Assembly (NCBI RefSeq): GCF_001939735.1
Contig: NZ_MJIL01000047.1
Coordinates: 62,001 to 126,000 of the forward strand
Direction of reading: 5' to 3'
Source: Photobacterium proteolyticum
Lineage (GTDB): Bacteria; Pseudomonadota; Gammaproteobacteria; Enterobacterales; Vibrionaceae
Length of the DNA: 64,000 nucleotides
Every line of letters starts with the position of its first letter. Positions within the stretch are counted from its first letter, which is position 1. Shown here in pieces: positions 52,286-60,923 of this stretch. Under the pieces are notes generated by a model. It had not been told where the DNA came from. It saw only the letters and a list, made by a program, of their open reading frames with translations, and ran no database searches. The translations under genes were made by a program, and so were the position numbers.

Positions 52286-55200
52286 TTAGTTGAGCAGCTG
52301 ATTCATCCCCTTTTCTCCACGATAAATGATGCGATCGTTGCCTCGGTAAACACCAAAGGTCACAACGGCGGATGGGCTTTCATCACCAAATTGACGCCAG
52401 TTGTACTGCAACCAGGGCTGATTAGAGTGGTTGCCGGAACAATCATCCGCCTTGAGTTTGGCGGGTATGGTCGATGTCAGCCGCTGCCAGAGCTCAACTT
52501 GCTCTCGGTAATTCGTTTTAGTGTGCGGCTGTGCCACAAACTCACCGGAGCTTATCTCTCCGGCAGTAACGGTTCCTTGCCCTGACGTCCGGGACGTACT
52601 GTCTGTCACCGTGGAATCAGATTGGGCAATGATCTGCTTACAGTAATTATCTCCGTCAAATGTCGATAAGCTGTCATCCGTATTGGTCACAAAACCCTTG
52701 CCGTCCCAATATTCGACCCGCAGTGGAATCGCTATCTTGCTGTCGGCACGCCCGCCGACATCTTCCAGCACCATGCGTCCGTAACGGATATCCGTCCCGT
52801 CAACCTTGGCCCCGACTGCATGCTGATTTTTCTCAGTCGCAGTCAGGACAAAATCAACACCATCAACAAATTTGCTGACTCTGGCCCTGAAATCGAGGGC
52901 CTGATAAGGACCGTCCGCTTTAGTTGCCTTGGTACAACTGTTTGGATCATCCAGCGGACAGGTAAAACTGGTATCAGTGGGACGGGTGATCGTCATTCTC
53001 GGCTTGTCATTACCAGCCACGTTAGTACCCGTTGCATCAAAAACTCGCCCGCTTTGCGGTGACGCCGTGCCTTGAGCAACATTACCCCAGCCTTGCCAAG
53101 CCAAGTCCGACTTGCATTGTTGAGTATTACAAATATGAAGCCTTGCCAAATCAAAGGCCTCATACTGACCGCCAACTAGGCTTCCCAACCATAAACCAAA
53201 ATCTGCCTGTAGCGACGAGGCAAAAAGATGATAGTTACCGACCGGGGCCGAGTTATTCATGGCCTTGACCGTAAACTTGCCGGTAAATGGTTGCTCCATA
53301 TAAGAGAAAGATCCATTAGCCGGAAGGATCCCTTCACTGCCCCCCGGTTTTACCACAACGGCAAAATGATCCGGGTAGAAGCGGCCAATCTGAACGGTAC
53401 TTTGATTTAACGGTAGTGACCGTCCATCAAGCTGGTAACCTCCATCCGCCTGAAGCCAGAGACTTCCGACCTCACTCCAGTTCAAGTTCGTTGTCAGCCA
53501 ACCGCTATCGGATACTTTACCGGTAAAACTATAGTTCACGGTTCCCCCAAGCACACCACCTTCCGGCTTCACGCTGGCGGTTGTTGCCGGCGAAGCTGGC
53601 AAGGCTGGAATGGTCAAAGAGACCGGCGCTTTGATGGCAACACTCGAGCCGGTCGGACTGTAGTAGTTTTCGGTTACCTTTCTATTGGTGCACCAACCAC
53701 TTCCGTAAGCTTGAATGTCAGCCTTGTTATCACCACTGGAGTCGCCAGAAACAGAATCACCGGCTAACCAGATCACAGGTTTCAGTCTTGCCTCAAACTG
53801 CTCTCCTGATTTGGCAAAGCCCGGGCCGCTTTGACTGGTGCCAGAGTGATCCGTTTTATCCTTGGCGTTGTTCCGTGGCGTAGAATCATCCGGATTCTTA
53901 ATATCGCAAAGCGCAAAGGTATAGGGCCTCACATAAATCGTTGCACTGCCTTCCAGGCCGCTGCTGCCCGACGGAAACAAGCCCTCACATTCACTGTTGC
54001 CCTTGCAGTACTCTGCCTTGCCGAAGGCAGGATCTTTCAGTGTAAAGGTAACCTTGCCTGCATCATTGTAGGACAGGGCCTTATCCAGCTCGGCTTTACC
54101 ATCGGTAAATTTAAATGGTTTACCGATAACAACCGCAGACTGACCCGTTAACGGCGCATCATACTTGGTTGTTACCGTTATGGGCTTTGACGATGAAGGT
54201 TGGTAGTCCGTAATGTACTCAGCCGTACCGCCTTCCGGTGTGGTGCAGGCCAATACCCCCACAGAAATATCTTCCGGCTTACCGGCAATCAATTCATCAC
54301 TTTTACCGGCAGATGACTTGGGTAGCACTTCAAACCGATAAGGCATAAACGTAAAGGCTGACTCAATCGGTAACGTATTTTCCACAGGTTCAGAGGTGGA
54401 GGCCTTCAAGACCAATTTACCGATCCCGGTAGGCTTAACATTCAGCTCCAGTACACCGTTGGTGGCATTTTCTTGAATCTGGTTGTTACTATCAAACGTC
54501 AGGCAAGTATTACTCCCCTTGCGCTGCAGACAGACTGACTTACCTGATGGCTTTTCAATAATCACAGGGCCATTAAAGTCGGTATCAGTTGTATCAGGAC
54601 TCCCGTCTCCGGTACTGTCCAGCATCATGGTAGCGGTATAAGACGGCTTGTTATTATCACAGGTCAGCGCGTACTTTTCTGTTGGCGCCATAACCAAATA
54701 ACGTTTGCTGGTAGTGTTTCCACACTTACTGCGCGTACCAATTATGGCGCCTGCCGAGAGCTCAATAACCGGGGCCGTTACGCCACCAAAAATAAAGGCA
54801 TTCTCTTTTTCTAAATCAAAGGAACCCGTTCGAGGGTCCAGATAAATATAACCATATAACTTTGCCCGCTTCTCCATTTCCAGCTCGTCATCACTGTTAC
54901 CACTGTCGTAGTGGCCAATGAGCAATAGGTTTTCACTGTTTCCCTGTTCATTGACGGAAGCTCTTTCTTCAAGCTTGGCTTTCTTAAAGTGAATAACCGT
55001 CTGATGAGTTTTATTGACGGCTATTTTGGAACGGTTTTCGACTTTAAGTTCTTTGATCCAATACTCCCCCGGAGCAAATGTCAGTGTCTTTCTATCTTTT
55101 ACAATGACTTCTTTATACACACCCGGCGAAATATTGCATGGCTTGCCGCTCTCACACTTAAATTCATTTTCGCTGTTTTTAAAACTTGCCAGTGTCGGAA

Positions 55201-56854
55201 ACAGATCAGCCTTTAGTTCGACAGGCGCACACTTCTCTTTACTGCCCAAACCATCAGTTGAGTTATATTTACACCCGGCAATATCCTGCACTTGAGGCAG
55301 GAAAGAATAACCATGGCGCGGATCTATCGTGGAGACATAAGATCGCCCGGCAACCGATAAATTCCCGTAGACATTCCCCTGATAATATTTATTTGACTGA
55401 ACCACATCAGGGACATATTCACAAATATCGAGAGATTTGGGTTCAGGCATTTCAAAGGCAAAGAAGCCGATATTCTCAAACTGACCATGGCGGCGGCTGT
55501 CTAATGTATCTTCGTCAAATACAAAACTGAATTTCTGTTTGGATAAGTTACAGCGACGCAACCACCCACCATCACCGCCGACACGAGTTTGTTTCATTGC
55601 AATCACCCCAGGCTGAGCGGTGAAGGTACGGGTATAATAAATATCCAAGTTCTGACATGAGTCGGTCAGCGAGCCTTCTTGATTCAAACTGGCTTCAAAT
55701 CCAAACTCAAACTTAGCCTGCTGATTATTGACCACCGTTTCACCAGTTCCCGGCAAGCTGGCAAGAAAAGCGATTCTTCTGTCATTGCTCGGCGCATAAC
55801 TACCCCTGCCCAGCTCCAAGGCCAAGTCGACTTTCTCTGAGGTGATCCCGCTTATCGCTGAGGTAACAAAAAGAGAGTTTTGATTTAAGGCCTGTAATTG
55901 GGTCAAAACCACCGGTGTGGCATTAAAGCTCCCGCCCCAGTCCGAAAACCGAATATTCGTCTGCCAGCTACCCGATACGCCCTGCGCCTGATACGACTGG
56001 GTATCGGTATAACCCGCGATCACTTTTTTGCCATTAAAGTCGGCTACGCCAGGTTCCATGACCAGGTAGCTGATCTGAGTCATTTGGGTTGAATCCCAAC
56101 CGTTTTCAGGATTTTTCTGCGAGAAAGTGACCGTCTTGGCATCCTTATCAACCCCAGAAACCACTAAAGTGGCCGGTTCGTCATCGTCAGGATCGTTCGA
56201 GTCAATCGTCGGCATTAAAAAGACCAGCGGCGTGATCGTATAATTATTATTTAAAGAAATCGTACAGCTACTTGAGGAACAGGACTCCACCCCAAACTCA
56301 TACAAGGCATCCGTACTGTATTCCTTGTCCGGCTCAGGCTGGGGTAAACTACCGCAATTGCCTTCAGCCAGGCAGGTTCCAGATACCTGACTTCCTAACA
56401 CCCTGACATTGATATAAGGATCAAACTTATCGGCATCCACCCGATTTCGAATATCGATATATGTCGACGAAATATACTGACCATCCACACTGTACTCTAG
56501 CCAGCCAAATATATTTCTGGAGTTATAAGGGTCTTGATTTACGAACTTGATCTGAAACTGATGCTCTTTGCCATCGTTTAGATAACCCGTTTCATTGATT
56601 CCCTGTCCGTAGCCAAAATAGTCTGAATCATCCGTCCAGATAGGGTGGTAGTAATAATCCCCTTCAATTCTTATCCGGTTACTTCCGTCGGACACCAGAT
56701 TCGCAGTAATACAGAATCCATTTTTTGCATTGACCCTGGCTCCATTGCTTAGGCACTGCGCGGCCTGGGTTGGAAGGCTTGATAGACTAACGAACAAGGC
56801 AAATACCCAATATAAAAAAACGAGTTTATTCTTTTTTTTCATACGTTTTCTCAT
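52286..56854 (-). CDS. mshQ: MshQ, large secreted protein of the MSHA pilus locus
   Basis: MshQ closes the MSHA structural operon; it is thought to be a surface or pilus-tip component, but its role is not firmly established. The 1522-residue product is larger than those I recall from Vibrio. It has a signal peptide (cut near PTQA-AQC, about residue 32), three tandem units with a shared pattern at about 185-270, 300-370 and 405-472, a strand-rich region at about 560-710 with regular hydrophobic spacing like a beta-solenoid, and a long C-terminal part (about 780-1500) corresponding to the domain of unknown function seen in MshQ proteins. Its ATG overlaps the mshP stop. It is more AT-rich than the housekeeping genes, and probably variable. 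Confidence 0.88.
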   Translation of the reverse strand: MRKRMKKKNKLVFLYWVFALFVSLSSLPTQAAQCLSNGARVNAKNGFCITANLVSDGSNRIRIEGDYYYHPIWTDDSDYFGYGQGINETGYLNDGKEHQFQIKFVNQDPYNSRNIFGWLEYSVDGQYISSTYIDIRNRVDADKFDPYINVRVLGSQVSGTCLAEGNCGSLPQPEPDKEYSTDALYEFGVESCSSSSCTISLNNNYTITPLVFLMPTIDSNDPDDDEPATLVVSGVDKDAKTVTFSQKNPENGWDSTQMTQISYLVMEPGVADFNGKKVIAGYTDTQSYQAQGVSGSWQTNIRFSDWGGSFNATPVVLTQLQALNQNSLFVTSAISGITSEKVDLALELGRGSYAPSNDRRIAFLASLPGTGETVVNNQQAKFEFGFEASLNQEGSLTDSCQNLDIYYTRTFTAQPGVIAMKQTRVGGDGGWLRRCNLSKQKFSFVFDEDTLDSRRHGQFENIGFFAFEMPEPKSLDICEYVPDVVQSNKYYQGNVYGNLSVAGRSYVSTIDPRHGYSFLPQVQDIAGCKYNSTDGLGSKEKCAPVELKADLFPTLASFKNSENEFKCESGKPCNISPGVYKEVIVKDRKTLTFAPGEYWIKELKVENRSKIAVNKTHQTVIHFKKAKLEERASVNEQGNSENLLLIGHYDSGNSDDELEMEKRAKLYGYIYLDPRTGSFDLEKENAFIFGGVTAPVIELSAGAIIGTRSKCGNTTSKRYLVMAPTEKYALTCDNNKPSYTATMMLDSTGDGSPDTTDTDFNGPVIIEKPSGKSVCLQRKGSNTCLTFDSNNQIQENATNGVLELNVKPTGIGKLVLKASTSEPVENTLPIESAFTFMPYRFEVLPKSSAGKSDELIAGKPEDISVGVLACTTPEGGTAEYITDYQPSSSKPITVTTKYDAPLTGQSAVVIGKPFKFTDGKAELDKALSYNDAGKVTFTLKDPAFGKAEYCKGNSECEGLFPSGSSGLEGSATIYVRPYTFALCDIKNPDDSTPRNNAKDKTDHSGTSQSGPGFAKSGEQFEARLKPVIWLAGDSVSGDSSGDNKADIQAYGSGWCTNRKVTENYYSPTGSSVAIKAPVSLTIPALPASPATTASVKPEGGVLGGTVNYSFTGKVSDSGWLTTNLNWSEVGSLWLQADGGYQLDGRSLPLNQSTVQIGRFYPDHFAVVVKPGGSEGILPANGSFSYMEQPFTGKFTVKAMNNSAPVGNYHLFASSLQADFGLWLGSLVGGQYEAFDLARLHICNTQQCKSDLAWQGWGNVAQGTASPQSGRVFDATGTNVAGNDKPRMTITRPTDTSFTCPLDDPNSCTKATKADGPYQALDFRARVSKFVDGVDFVLTATEKNQHAVGAKVDGTDIRYGRMVLEDVGGRADSKIAIPLRVEYWDGKGFVTNTDDSLSTFDGDNYCKQIIAQSDSTVTDSTSRTSGQGTVTAGEISSGEFVAQPHTKTNYREQVELWQRLTSTIPAKLKADDCSGNHSNQPWLQYNWRQFGDESPSAVVTFGVYRGNDRIIYRGEKGMNQLLN

Positions 56855-57288
56855 GGGAGATCCTTTGCCCAGGTTTCCTGAGTGCGAGTGGTCGCAAACT
56901 TGCCATTGCCGCAGGTCGCACTGCTTTCCAACTGATATTTATAGGCGCTTTGTGAATCCGAGCCATATTTAAAGCGGGTACAAACCACAGTCACTTTCTG
57001 GCATTGAAACAAGCTGGCATCCACAGAATAAGTTTTGCTATCACTGCTTCCCCCTTGTGAGCAGGCATCAGGATCAGAGGCTTTCTGGCCCAGCGGAAAC
57101 AACTTGCTCAGCACATACTCATTGCCCGAGTGCGCGGCAAACCAGGCCCTAGTTGCAAACACCTCCCGTGATGTCATCTCCTGACCAGACCAATCAATAC
57201 GGATCATGGCGGCGGCAAAGCCCGCCATCACAGTGATGATAAACACCGAGACAATCAAGGCGCTGCCGCGTTGTTTGCTATAGGACAT
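56851..57288 (-). CDS. mshP: MshP, MSHA minor pilin-like protein
   Basis: MshP is a 145-residue protein of the MSHA operon with a PilX-like N-terminus: a short basic leader (SKQRGSALIVSVFIITVMAG) and one hydrophobic helix. The residue after the expected glycine is Ser rather than Phe, as in PilX-type minor pilins. The rest has cysteines that may form disulfides (CSQGG and near FQCQKVTVVC). It overlaps both mshO and mshQ. Function is inferred from position and the N-terminal form. Confidence 0.85.
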   Translation of the reverse strand: MSYSKQRGSALIVSVFIITVMAGFAAAMIRIDWSGQEMTSREVFATRAWFAAHSGNEYVLSKLFPLGQKASDPDACSQGGSSDSKTYSVDASLFQCQKVTVVCTRFKYGSDSQSAYKYQLESSATCGNGKFATTRTQETWAKDLP

Positions 57289-57997
57289 TGATCACCTGCA
57301 CTGTGTGGTTATAGGAAAAAACTTCATCGGTATTGGCTTTCTCAATCACCAATGAAATGTGCACCATACCGTTATTCTGTAAACCCGCCCCTTCTGCGAC
57401 GAATTCGACAGACTTCACGTCCTCGGCAATCCGGTTCCCCTGCCGGGTCAACAGATTTCCCGCCAGGCAATATTCGACTTTATCGCTATAGACATAAGCT
57501 CGCTTCGCTGGTGAAGAATATAAGGGCGAAGCAGCAAGGTTAACGGTCAGCTCACCTTGCTCGGTCCCGTCGGCGACAGAGTTTATCGTATTACGTTTTG
57601 CCTCGTACTCGGTGGCCGACGGCAAGCCAATCGCCAGGGCCAAGTCAGCCTGCGTATTAATCGCTTTCCATTCGGTGGACGAGCCTATTGCCGGAACAAG
57701 GCTCATTGCTGCGCTATCGGGATCCCCCTGATAGAAGCCGGAATACCTGACCGGATAAAAAGACAGGCAAGTGCCGGAGTTGGATGTCGAGATACTATTA
57801 GGCGCGGCATGGCGTACCTCCCGGGTGATTTTTTCCAAGGCAAAACGCGCAATCGACTGGGCCCGGTCACGGTTTACCGTGTCGACATATCCCTGTGTTC
57901 CCAACTGCAGGTAGCTACCGATAGCCAGTGAAATAATGCCAAGGATCACCAAAGCCATCACCATTTCAACCAGGGTAAAGCCTCTTTGCCGCCTCAT
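57278..57997 (-). CDS. mshO: MshO, MSHA minor prepilin
   Basis: MshO is a minor type IV prepilin thought to start or cap pilus assembly. The 239-residue product has the class III-like leader RRQRG-FTLVEMVMALVILG, with cleavage after Gly6, Glu at mature position 5, and a hydrophobic helix. The body is larger than that of the major pilin, as expected for a PilW-like minor pilin. It starts right at the mshD stop and overlaps mshP by eleven bases. Confidence 0.9.
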   Translation of the reverse strand: MRRQRGFTLVEMVMALVILGIISLAIGSYLQLGTQGYVDTVNRDRAQSIARFALEKITREVRHAAPNSISTSNSGTCLSFYPVRYSGFYQGDPDSAAMSLVPAIGSSTEWKAINTQADLALAIGLPSATEYEAKRNTINSVADGTEQGELTVNLAASPLYSSPAKRAYVYSDKVEYCLAGNLLTRQGNRIAEDVKSVEFVAEGAGLQNNGMVHISLVIEKANTDEVFSYNHTVQVINVL

Positions 57998-58707
57998 CAG
58001 TAATTACTCCTATAGGCAACAAAGTCATAGGTGCCATAGCGGCCGGTATCGACCTCGACATCAATCCGCTTGTGCTGATGGGGAAAAGCGTTATTTGGAT
58101 AACTGGTATTAAGGGACGTATCGTAGCTGACCGCAATTTTTACAGTCATATTCAGATAACGCTCATTTTTGCCCTGATCGTCTGCCAGCAAGTTCTCAAT
58201 AAACCCACGCCAGGGAAATTGGCTGCTGCTATAGCGCTTGCCACACAAAGAAAAATCCCCCCAGCAACCGTGAAAATCATCGACATCATCAGCCGCTGAT
58301 ACCATCAGCCCCCAGCCCAGTCGATTACCGCTGATCGGATCAACGTAGGCAAAATACTCTTTGCTGGTCCCATCCTGCTGGACATCGTCCCGCGACCAGC
58401 TACCCGAACTTTCCGGCGTCGTACATGCCTGTGCCCCGGCTTCACCGCAGCGCACCGCACTGTCTCCGAATGGGTCGCTATGTTCGTCAAACTTGCGCGA
58501 CAATACTTCATTAAGAAAGGCATTGCCGATTGCAGAAGCTCGTGCCTGATAATACGGCGTTGCCGAACGTTCGGCCTGAGGAAATAGAAAACTGGTGAGC
58601 GTGATCATGGCAATACCAAGAATCACGATGCTAATAATCCCTTCTATCAGGGTAAAACCTGCCTGCCTGCCTTTCGGCCTTGAGCATGAACCACTAGCAA
58701 CCGGCAT
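57997..58707 (-). CDS. mshD: MshD, MSHA minor prepilin
   Basis: MshD is a minor prepilin of the PilV type. I chose the ATG at 58705-58707, seven bases after GAAGGG; it gives 236 residues with an unusually long leader (MPVASGSCSRPKGRQAG) before the cleavage site G-FTLIEGIISIVILG. A longer frame upstream would run through mshC and is not credible. Four to six cysteines in the body (CGEAGAQAC, CWGDFSLC) may be paired. It overlaps the mshC end by 14 bases. Confidence 0.88.
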   Translation of the reverse strand: MPVASGSCSRPKGRQAGFTLIEGIISIVILGIAMITLTSFLFPQAERSATPYYQARASAIGNAFLNEVLSRKFDEHSDPFGDSAVRCGEAGAQACTTPESSGSWSRDDVQQDGTSKEYFAYVDPISGNRLGWGLMVSAADDVDDFHGCWGDFSLCGKRYSSSQFPWRGFIENLLADDQGKNERYLNMTVKIAVSYDTSLNTSYPNNAFPHQHKRIDVEVDTGRYGTYDFVAYRSNY

Positions 58708-59215
58708 AGATATACCCTTCCTGATTGATACACAGAGTGGTTGCCTCATTGGCCCCCGAGCGAAATGTGAGCTTGCAGCCCGAGTTGCTTCGGCAGGCAT
58801 AGACTCGCGCCTCATTGACGCCAGTGCCACTAAAATAAAAGGGCTGTCCCAGCATATCAAAATACAGGTTGGTGACTGTTAGACCTTCGGCGGACAGGCT
58901 CAGGTTATTATCAGCAGCCGTCAGTGCCGGCGGCATACTCGGAAGAACACTCTCACAGCGAGGACTACCAAAATAACCCGGTGAAATTTGCAAGGTATAA
59001 CAGGAGGCATTGGGATCGGTGGCAGATGAGATCGACTGGTTCATAGACAAAATTTGGACTTGTCTGGCAATAGCAATCGCCTGATCGCGGTTCAGATGCG
59101 CATCGAAGCTGCTGGGGCCGATCATTTTCGTGGTTGCAGTGGCACCGAGTATGCCAATGAGAATAATGACAACCACCAGCTCAACTAATGTAAAACCCTG
59201 CTGGCGATTTTTCAT
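58694..59215 (-). CDS. mshC: MshC, MSHA minor prepilin
   Basis: MshC is a prepilin needed for MSHA assembly in V. cholerae, though it is not the main subunit. The 173-residue product has leader KNRQQG-FTLVELVVVIILIG with Glu at mature position 5, the hydrophobic helix, and several cysteines (SCYTL, RCES, ACRSNSGC, LCINQEG, AGC). It is separated from mshA by 92 bases that hold two hairpins, so its expression is probably lower than that of mshA. Confidence 0.9.
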   Translation of the reverse strand: MKNRQQGFTLVELVVVIILIGILGATATTKMIGPSSFDAHLNRDQAIAIARQVQILSMNQSISSATDPNASCYTLQISPGYFGSPRCESVLPSMPPALTAADNNLSLSAEGLTVTNLYFDMLGQPFYFSGTGVNEARVYACRSNSGCKLTFRSGANEATTLCINQEGYIYAGC

Positions 59216-59248
59216 TGAACCTCCACCTGCACTCGCGTCGACTATTTC

Positions 59249-59300
59249 CCGAGCCGCTTTGATAAATAAGCGACTCGGAAAATAGGGCTCAAAAGAGCCC
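59249..59300 (-). terminator. Paired hairpins between mshA and mshC
   Basis: On the minus strand, first GGGCTC-TTTT-GAGCCC (59285-59300) followed by TATTTT, then an 11-bp stem CCGAGTCGCTT/AAGCGGCTCGG (59249-59278, one G-T pair). The first looks like an intrinsic terminator with an imperfect T-run; the second may protect the upstream mshA message from 3' decay. Partial stop here would raise major pilin over the minor pilins. Confidence 0.65.
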
Positions 59301-59307
59301 CATTCAA

Positions 59308-59811
59308 TTAATTACAACCGGTCGTTACGATAGTTGTTTTAGCGGCACTTGTTGCCTGCGTGCCCGTTGCTTCATCGTATTTCACGTAACAGTTAGTCGC
59401 TTTAATGTTGGCATAATTTACAGTAGAAGGAGCCTTGCCTTTCAGTGTAAATGCACCATGATTCGTCGTATTAGGGGCAGTACCTTCAGTATCAAACGCC
59501 ATCACCCAATCATCAGAATCAAGACCAGTAACAGCCTTTTTAATACCCGTAGTTGATGCGGCTGGATAACCATATTCAGTCGTAATGCCTTCAACATCAC
59601 CACCTGTAGCAGATTCTTTGCCGGTTAATGCAGCTTTACCATATACAATACTTGCACCACCATCGATACCGCCTTTCAGGCCTTGTAGCGATGCAATACG
59701 TGCATCATCCTGGAAGTTCATAAACTTAGGAGCTGCGGTTACCGCCAGAATACCCAAAATTACAATCACAACCACCAATTCAATTAGCGTAAAACCGCCC
59801 TGACGTTTCAT
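59308..59811 (-). CDS. mshA: MshA, major MSHA pilin
   Basis: MshA is the major subunit of the mannose-sensitive hemagglutinin pilus, used for surface attachment and early biofilm formation. The 167-residue prepilin has leader [19 protein letters not shown], Glu at mature position 5 and a long helix; a pair of cysteines near the C-terminus (TNCYVKY and TTGCN) can form the family disulfide loop. A clear GGAG precedes the ATG, only 13 bases after the mshB stop. The variable, Thr/Ala/Gly-rich middle is typical of a surface-exposed pilin. Confidence 0.93.
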   Translation of the reverse strand: MKRQGGFTLIELVVVIVILGILAVTAAPKFMNFQDDARIASLQGLKGGIDGGASIVYGKAALTGKESATGGDVEGITTEYGYPAASTTGIKKAVTGLDSDDWVMAFDTEGTAPNTTNHGAFTLKGKAPSTVNYANIKATNCYVKYDEATGTQATSAAKTTIVTTGCN

Positions 59812-59824
59812 AACTTACTCCTGT

Positions 59825-60412
59825 TTATTTCAAATTGACTTCGACACGGCCCAAAGCCGGTTTATATGTAAATGAATGCCCGGCCTCGACATCGGTTGAG
59901 CCCGACCCATTCGTTCCGGCCGAAGCCAGCTGGTAATAACGACAAAGCTTGGCTGAATTATCAGTACCTGCTTTAACGTAAAACACATAGTTACCGCTCA
60001 CTGCATCACGGCTGTTGGTTGTTGCCAGCGGCGGGTTTTGTAACAAATTATCCAATAATGCCTGACAGTCTGCCGCATTGATCGCACCGACAGTTGAACT
60101 GCCGGTCGTCAATGCATACGGATACCCATCACGCACACTCTTATCGGTTTTAGCCTTGGTCAGTAAAAAGTCGGTACCGTCATAATCCACCTGATACTGA
60201 CCACTACTGTTGGCTGGACGTCCATAGGCTTCCCATTGAGCACGGGCAGACAGGACTGCCGTCGCGAAGCCTCCGGCAACACCTTCAATCGAGGCTTTCT
60301 TGGCCTCATCGGTGACCTGCAGAAATCGGGGCAATGCCGTTGCCGCCAGCAGGCCGACAACGATAATCACAATAACGAGCTCTACAAGGGAAAATCCGCG
60401 TTGTTTGTTCAT
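59825..60412 (-). CDS. mshB: MshB, MSHA minor prepilin
   Basis: MshB is a prepilin encoded directly before mshA. The 195-residue product has leader NKQRG-FSLVELVIVIIVVG with Glu at mature position 5, then DEAKKASIEGVAGGFATAVL in the helical part, quite similar to MshA at the same position. Two cysteines (AADCQALL and KLCRYYQ) may pair. In V. cholerae the structural operon mshBACDOPQ is known to start at this gene, and a candidate promoter is present at the end of mshF here. Confidence 0.92.
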   Translation of the reverse strand: MNKQRGFSLVELVIVIIVVGLLAATALPRFLQVTDEAKKASIEGVAGGFATAVLSARAQWEAYGRPANSSGQYQVDYDGTDFLLTKAKTDKSVRDGYPYALTTGSSTVGAINAADCQALLDNLLQNPPLATTNSRDAVSGNYVFYVKAGTDNSAKLCRYYQLASAGTNGSGSTDVEAGHSFTYKPALGRVEVNLK

Positions 60413-60430
60413 TTTGATACATCTCTATTC

Positions 60431-60458
60431 GTCATAAAAACGACGCTTGATCCGTCAA
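60431..60458 (-). promoter_or_regulatory. Candidate promoter of the mshBACDOPQ operon
   Basis: On the minus strand TTGACG (60453-60458, five of six) is followed after 16 bases by TATGAC (60431-60436, four of six). The -10 overlaps the mshF stop codon. The place agrees with the promoter known upstream of mshB in V. cholerae. Confidence 0.45.
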
Positions 60459-60923
60459 AAAGCCGTTAATGTGTATTCTCTCATTTTTAAAATATAATTC
60501 CAGCCAATTACCGTCACTTATTTGGTAGTAACACGAATTATATCGATCTGATCTCAGTTCTTTTTTCGACCTAAACTGAATAAACGATACAGAGCTTGTC
60601 CTGGAAGCCAGCAGATCCCACATTTTCTGACAATCTAATTCACCGTCAGTGATAACAACCGGCCAGCCACGAACGGTATATTCAACATCGATTTTCGCAA
60701 TCTCTAACCGGGGTGGTTTACCTTCAAGCTCCCACTGCTGACGCAGTGCCGAGGCACTTTTGTAAAAGGTCTGCTTGAGTACACTCAGCCTGGTGTGCTC
60801 GGCCTCTTGTTTTAATTCAATACCTTTAGTCAGCATCACTGCGACAATAAGGCCACTACCGCAAAACCAGATGAAATGTTGAAGATGTCTTCTCTGCCGC
60901 CGGTTAAACGCCTCTAGCCACAT
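60432..60923 (-). CDS. mshF: MshF, MSHA accessory membrane protein
   Basis: MshF is a small protein of unknown detailed function in the MSHA secretory operon. The ATG at 60921-60923 gives 163 residues; a longer frame overlaps mshG deeply and is not needed. A basic N-terminus (NRRQRRHLQH) is followed by one membrane segment (FIWFCGSGLIVAVML, about 18-32) and a periplasmic part. The call rests mainly on position between mshG and mshB. It overlaps the mshG end by 20 bases. Confidence 0.8.
   Translation of the reverse strand: MWLEAFNRRQRRHLQHFIWFCGSGLIVAVMLTKGIELKQEAEHTRLSVLKQTFYKSASALRQQWELEGKPPRLEIAKIDVEYTVRGWPVVITDGELDCQKMWDLLASRTSSVSFIQFRSKKELRSDRYNSCYYQISDGNWLELYFKNERIHINGFLTDQASFL

Noticed and set aside
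58708..58860. Upstream extension of mshD by 51 codons
   Set aside because: It lies entirely within mshC and would put a long non-leader sequence before the prepilin cleavage site.
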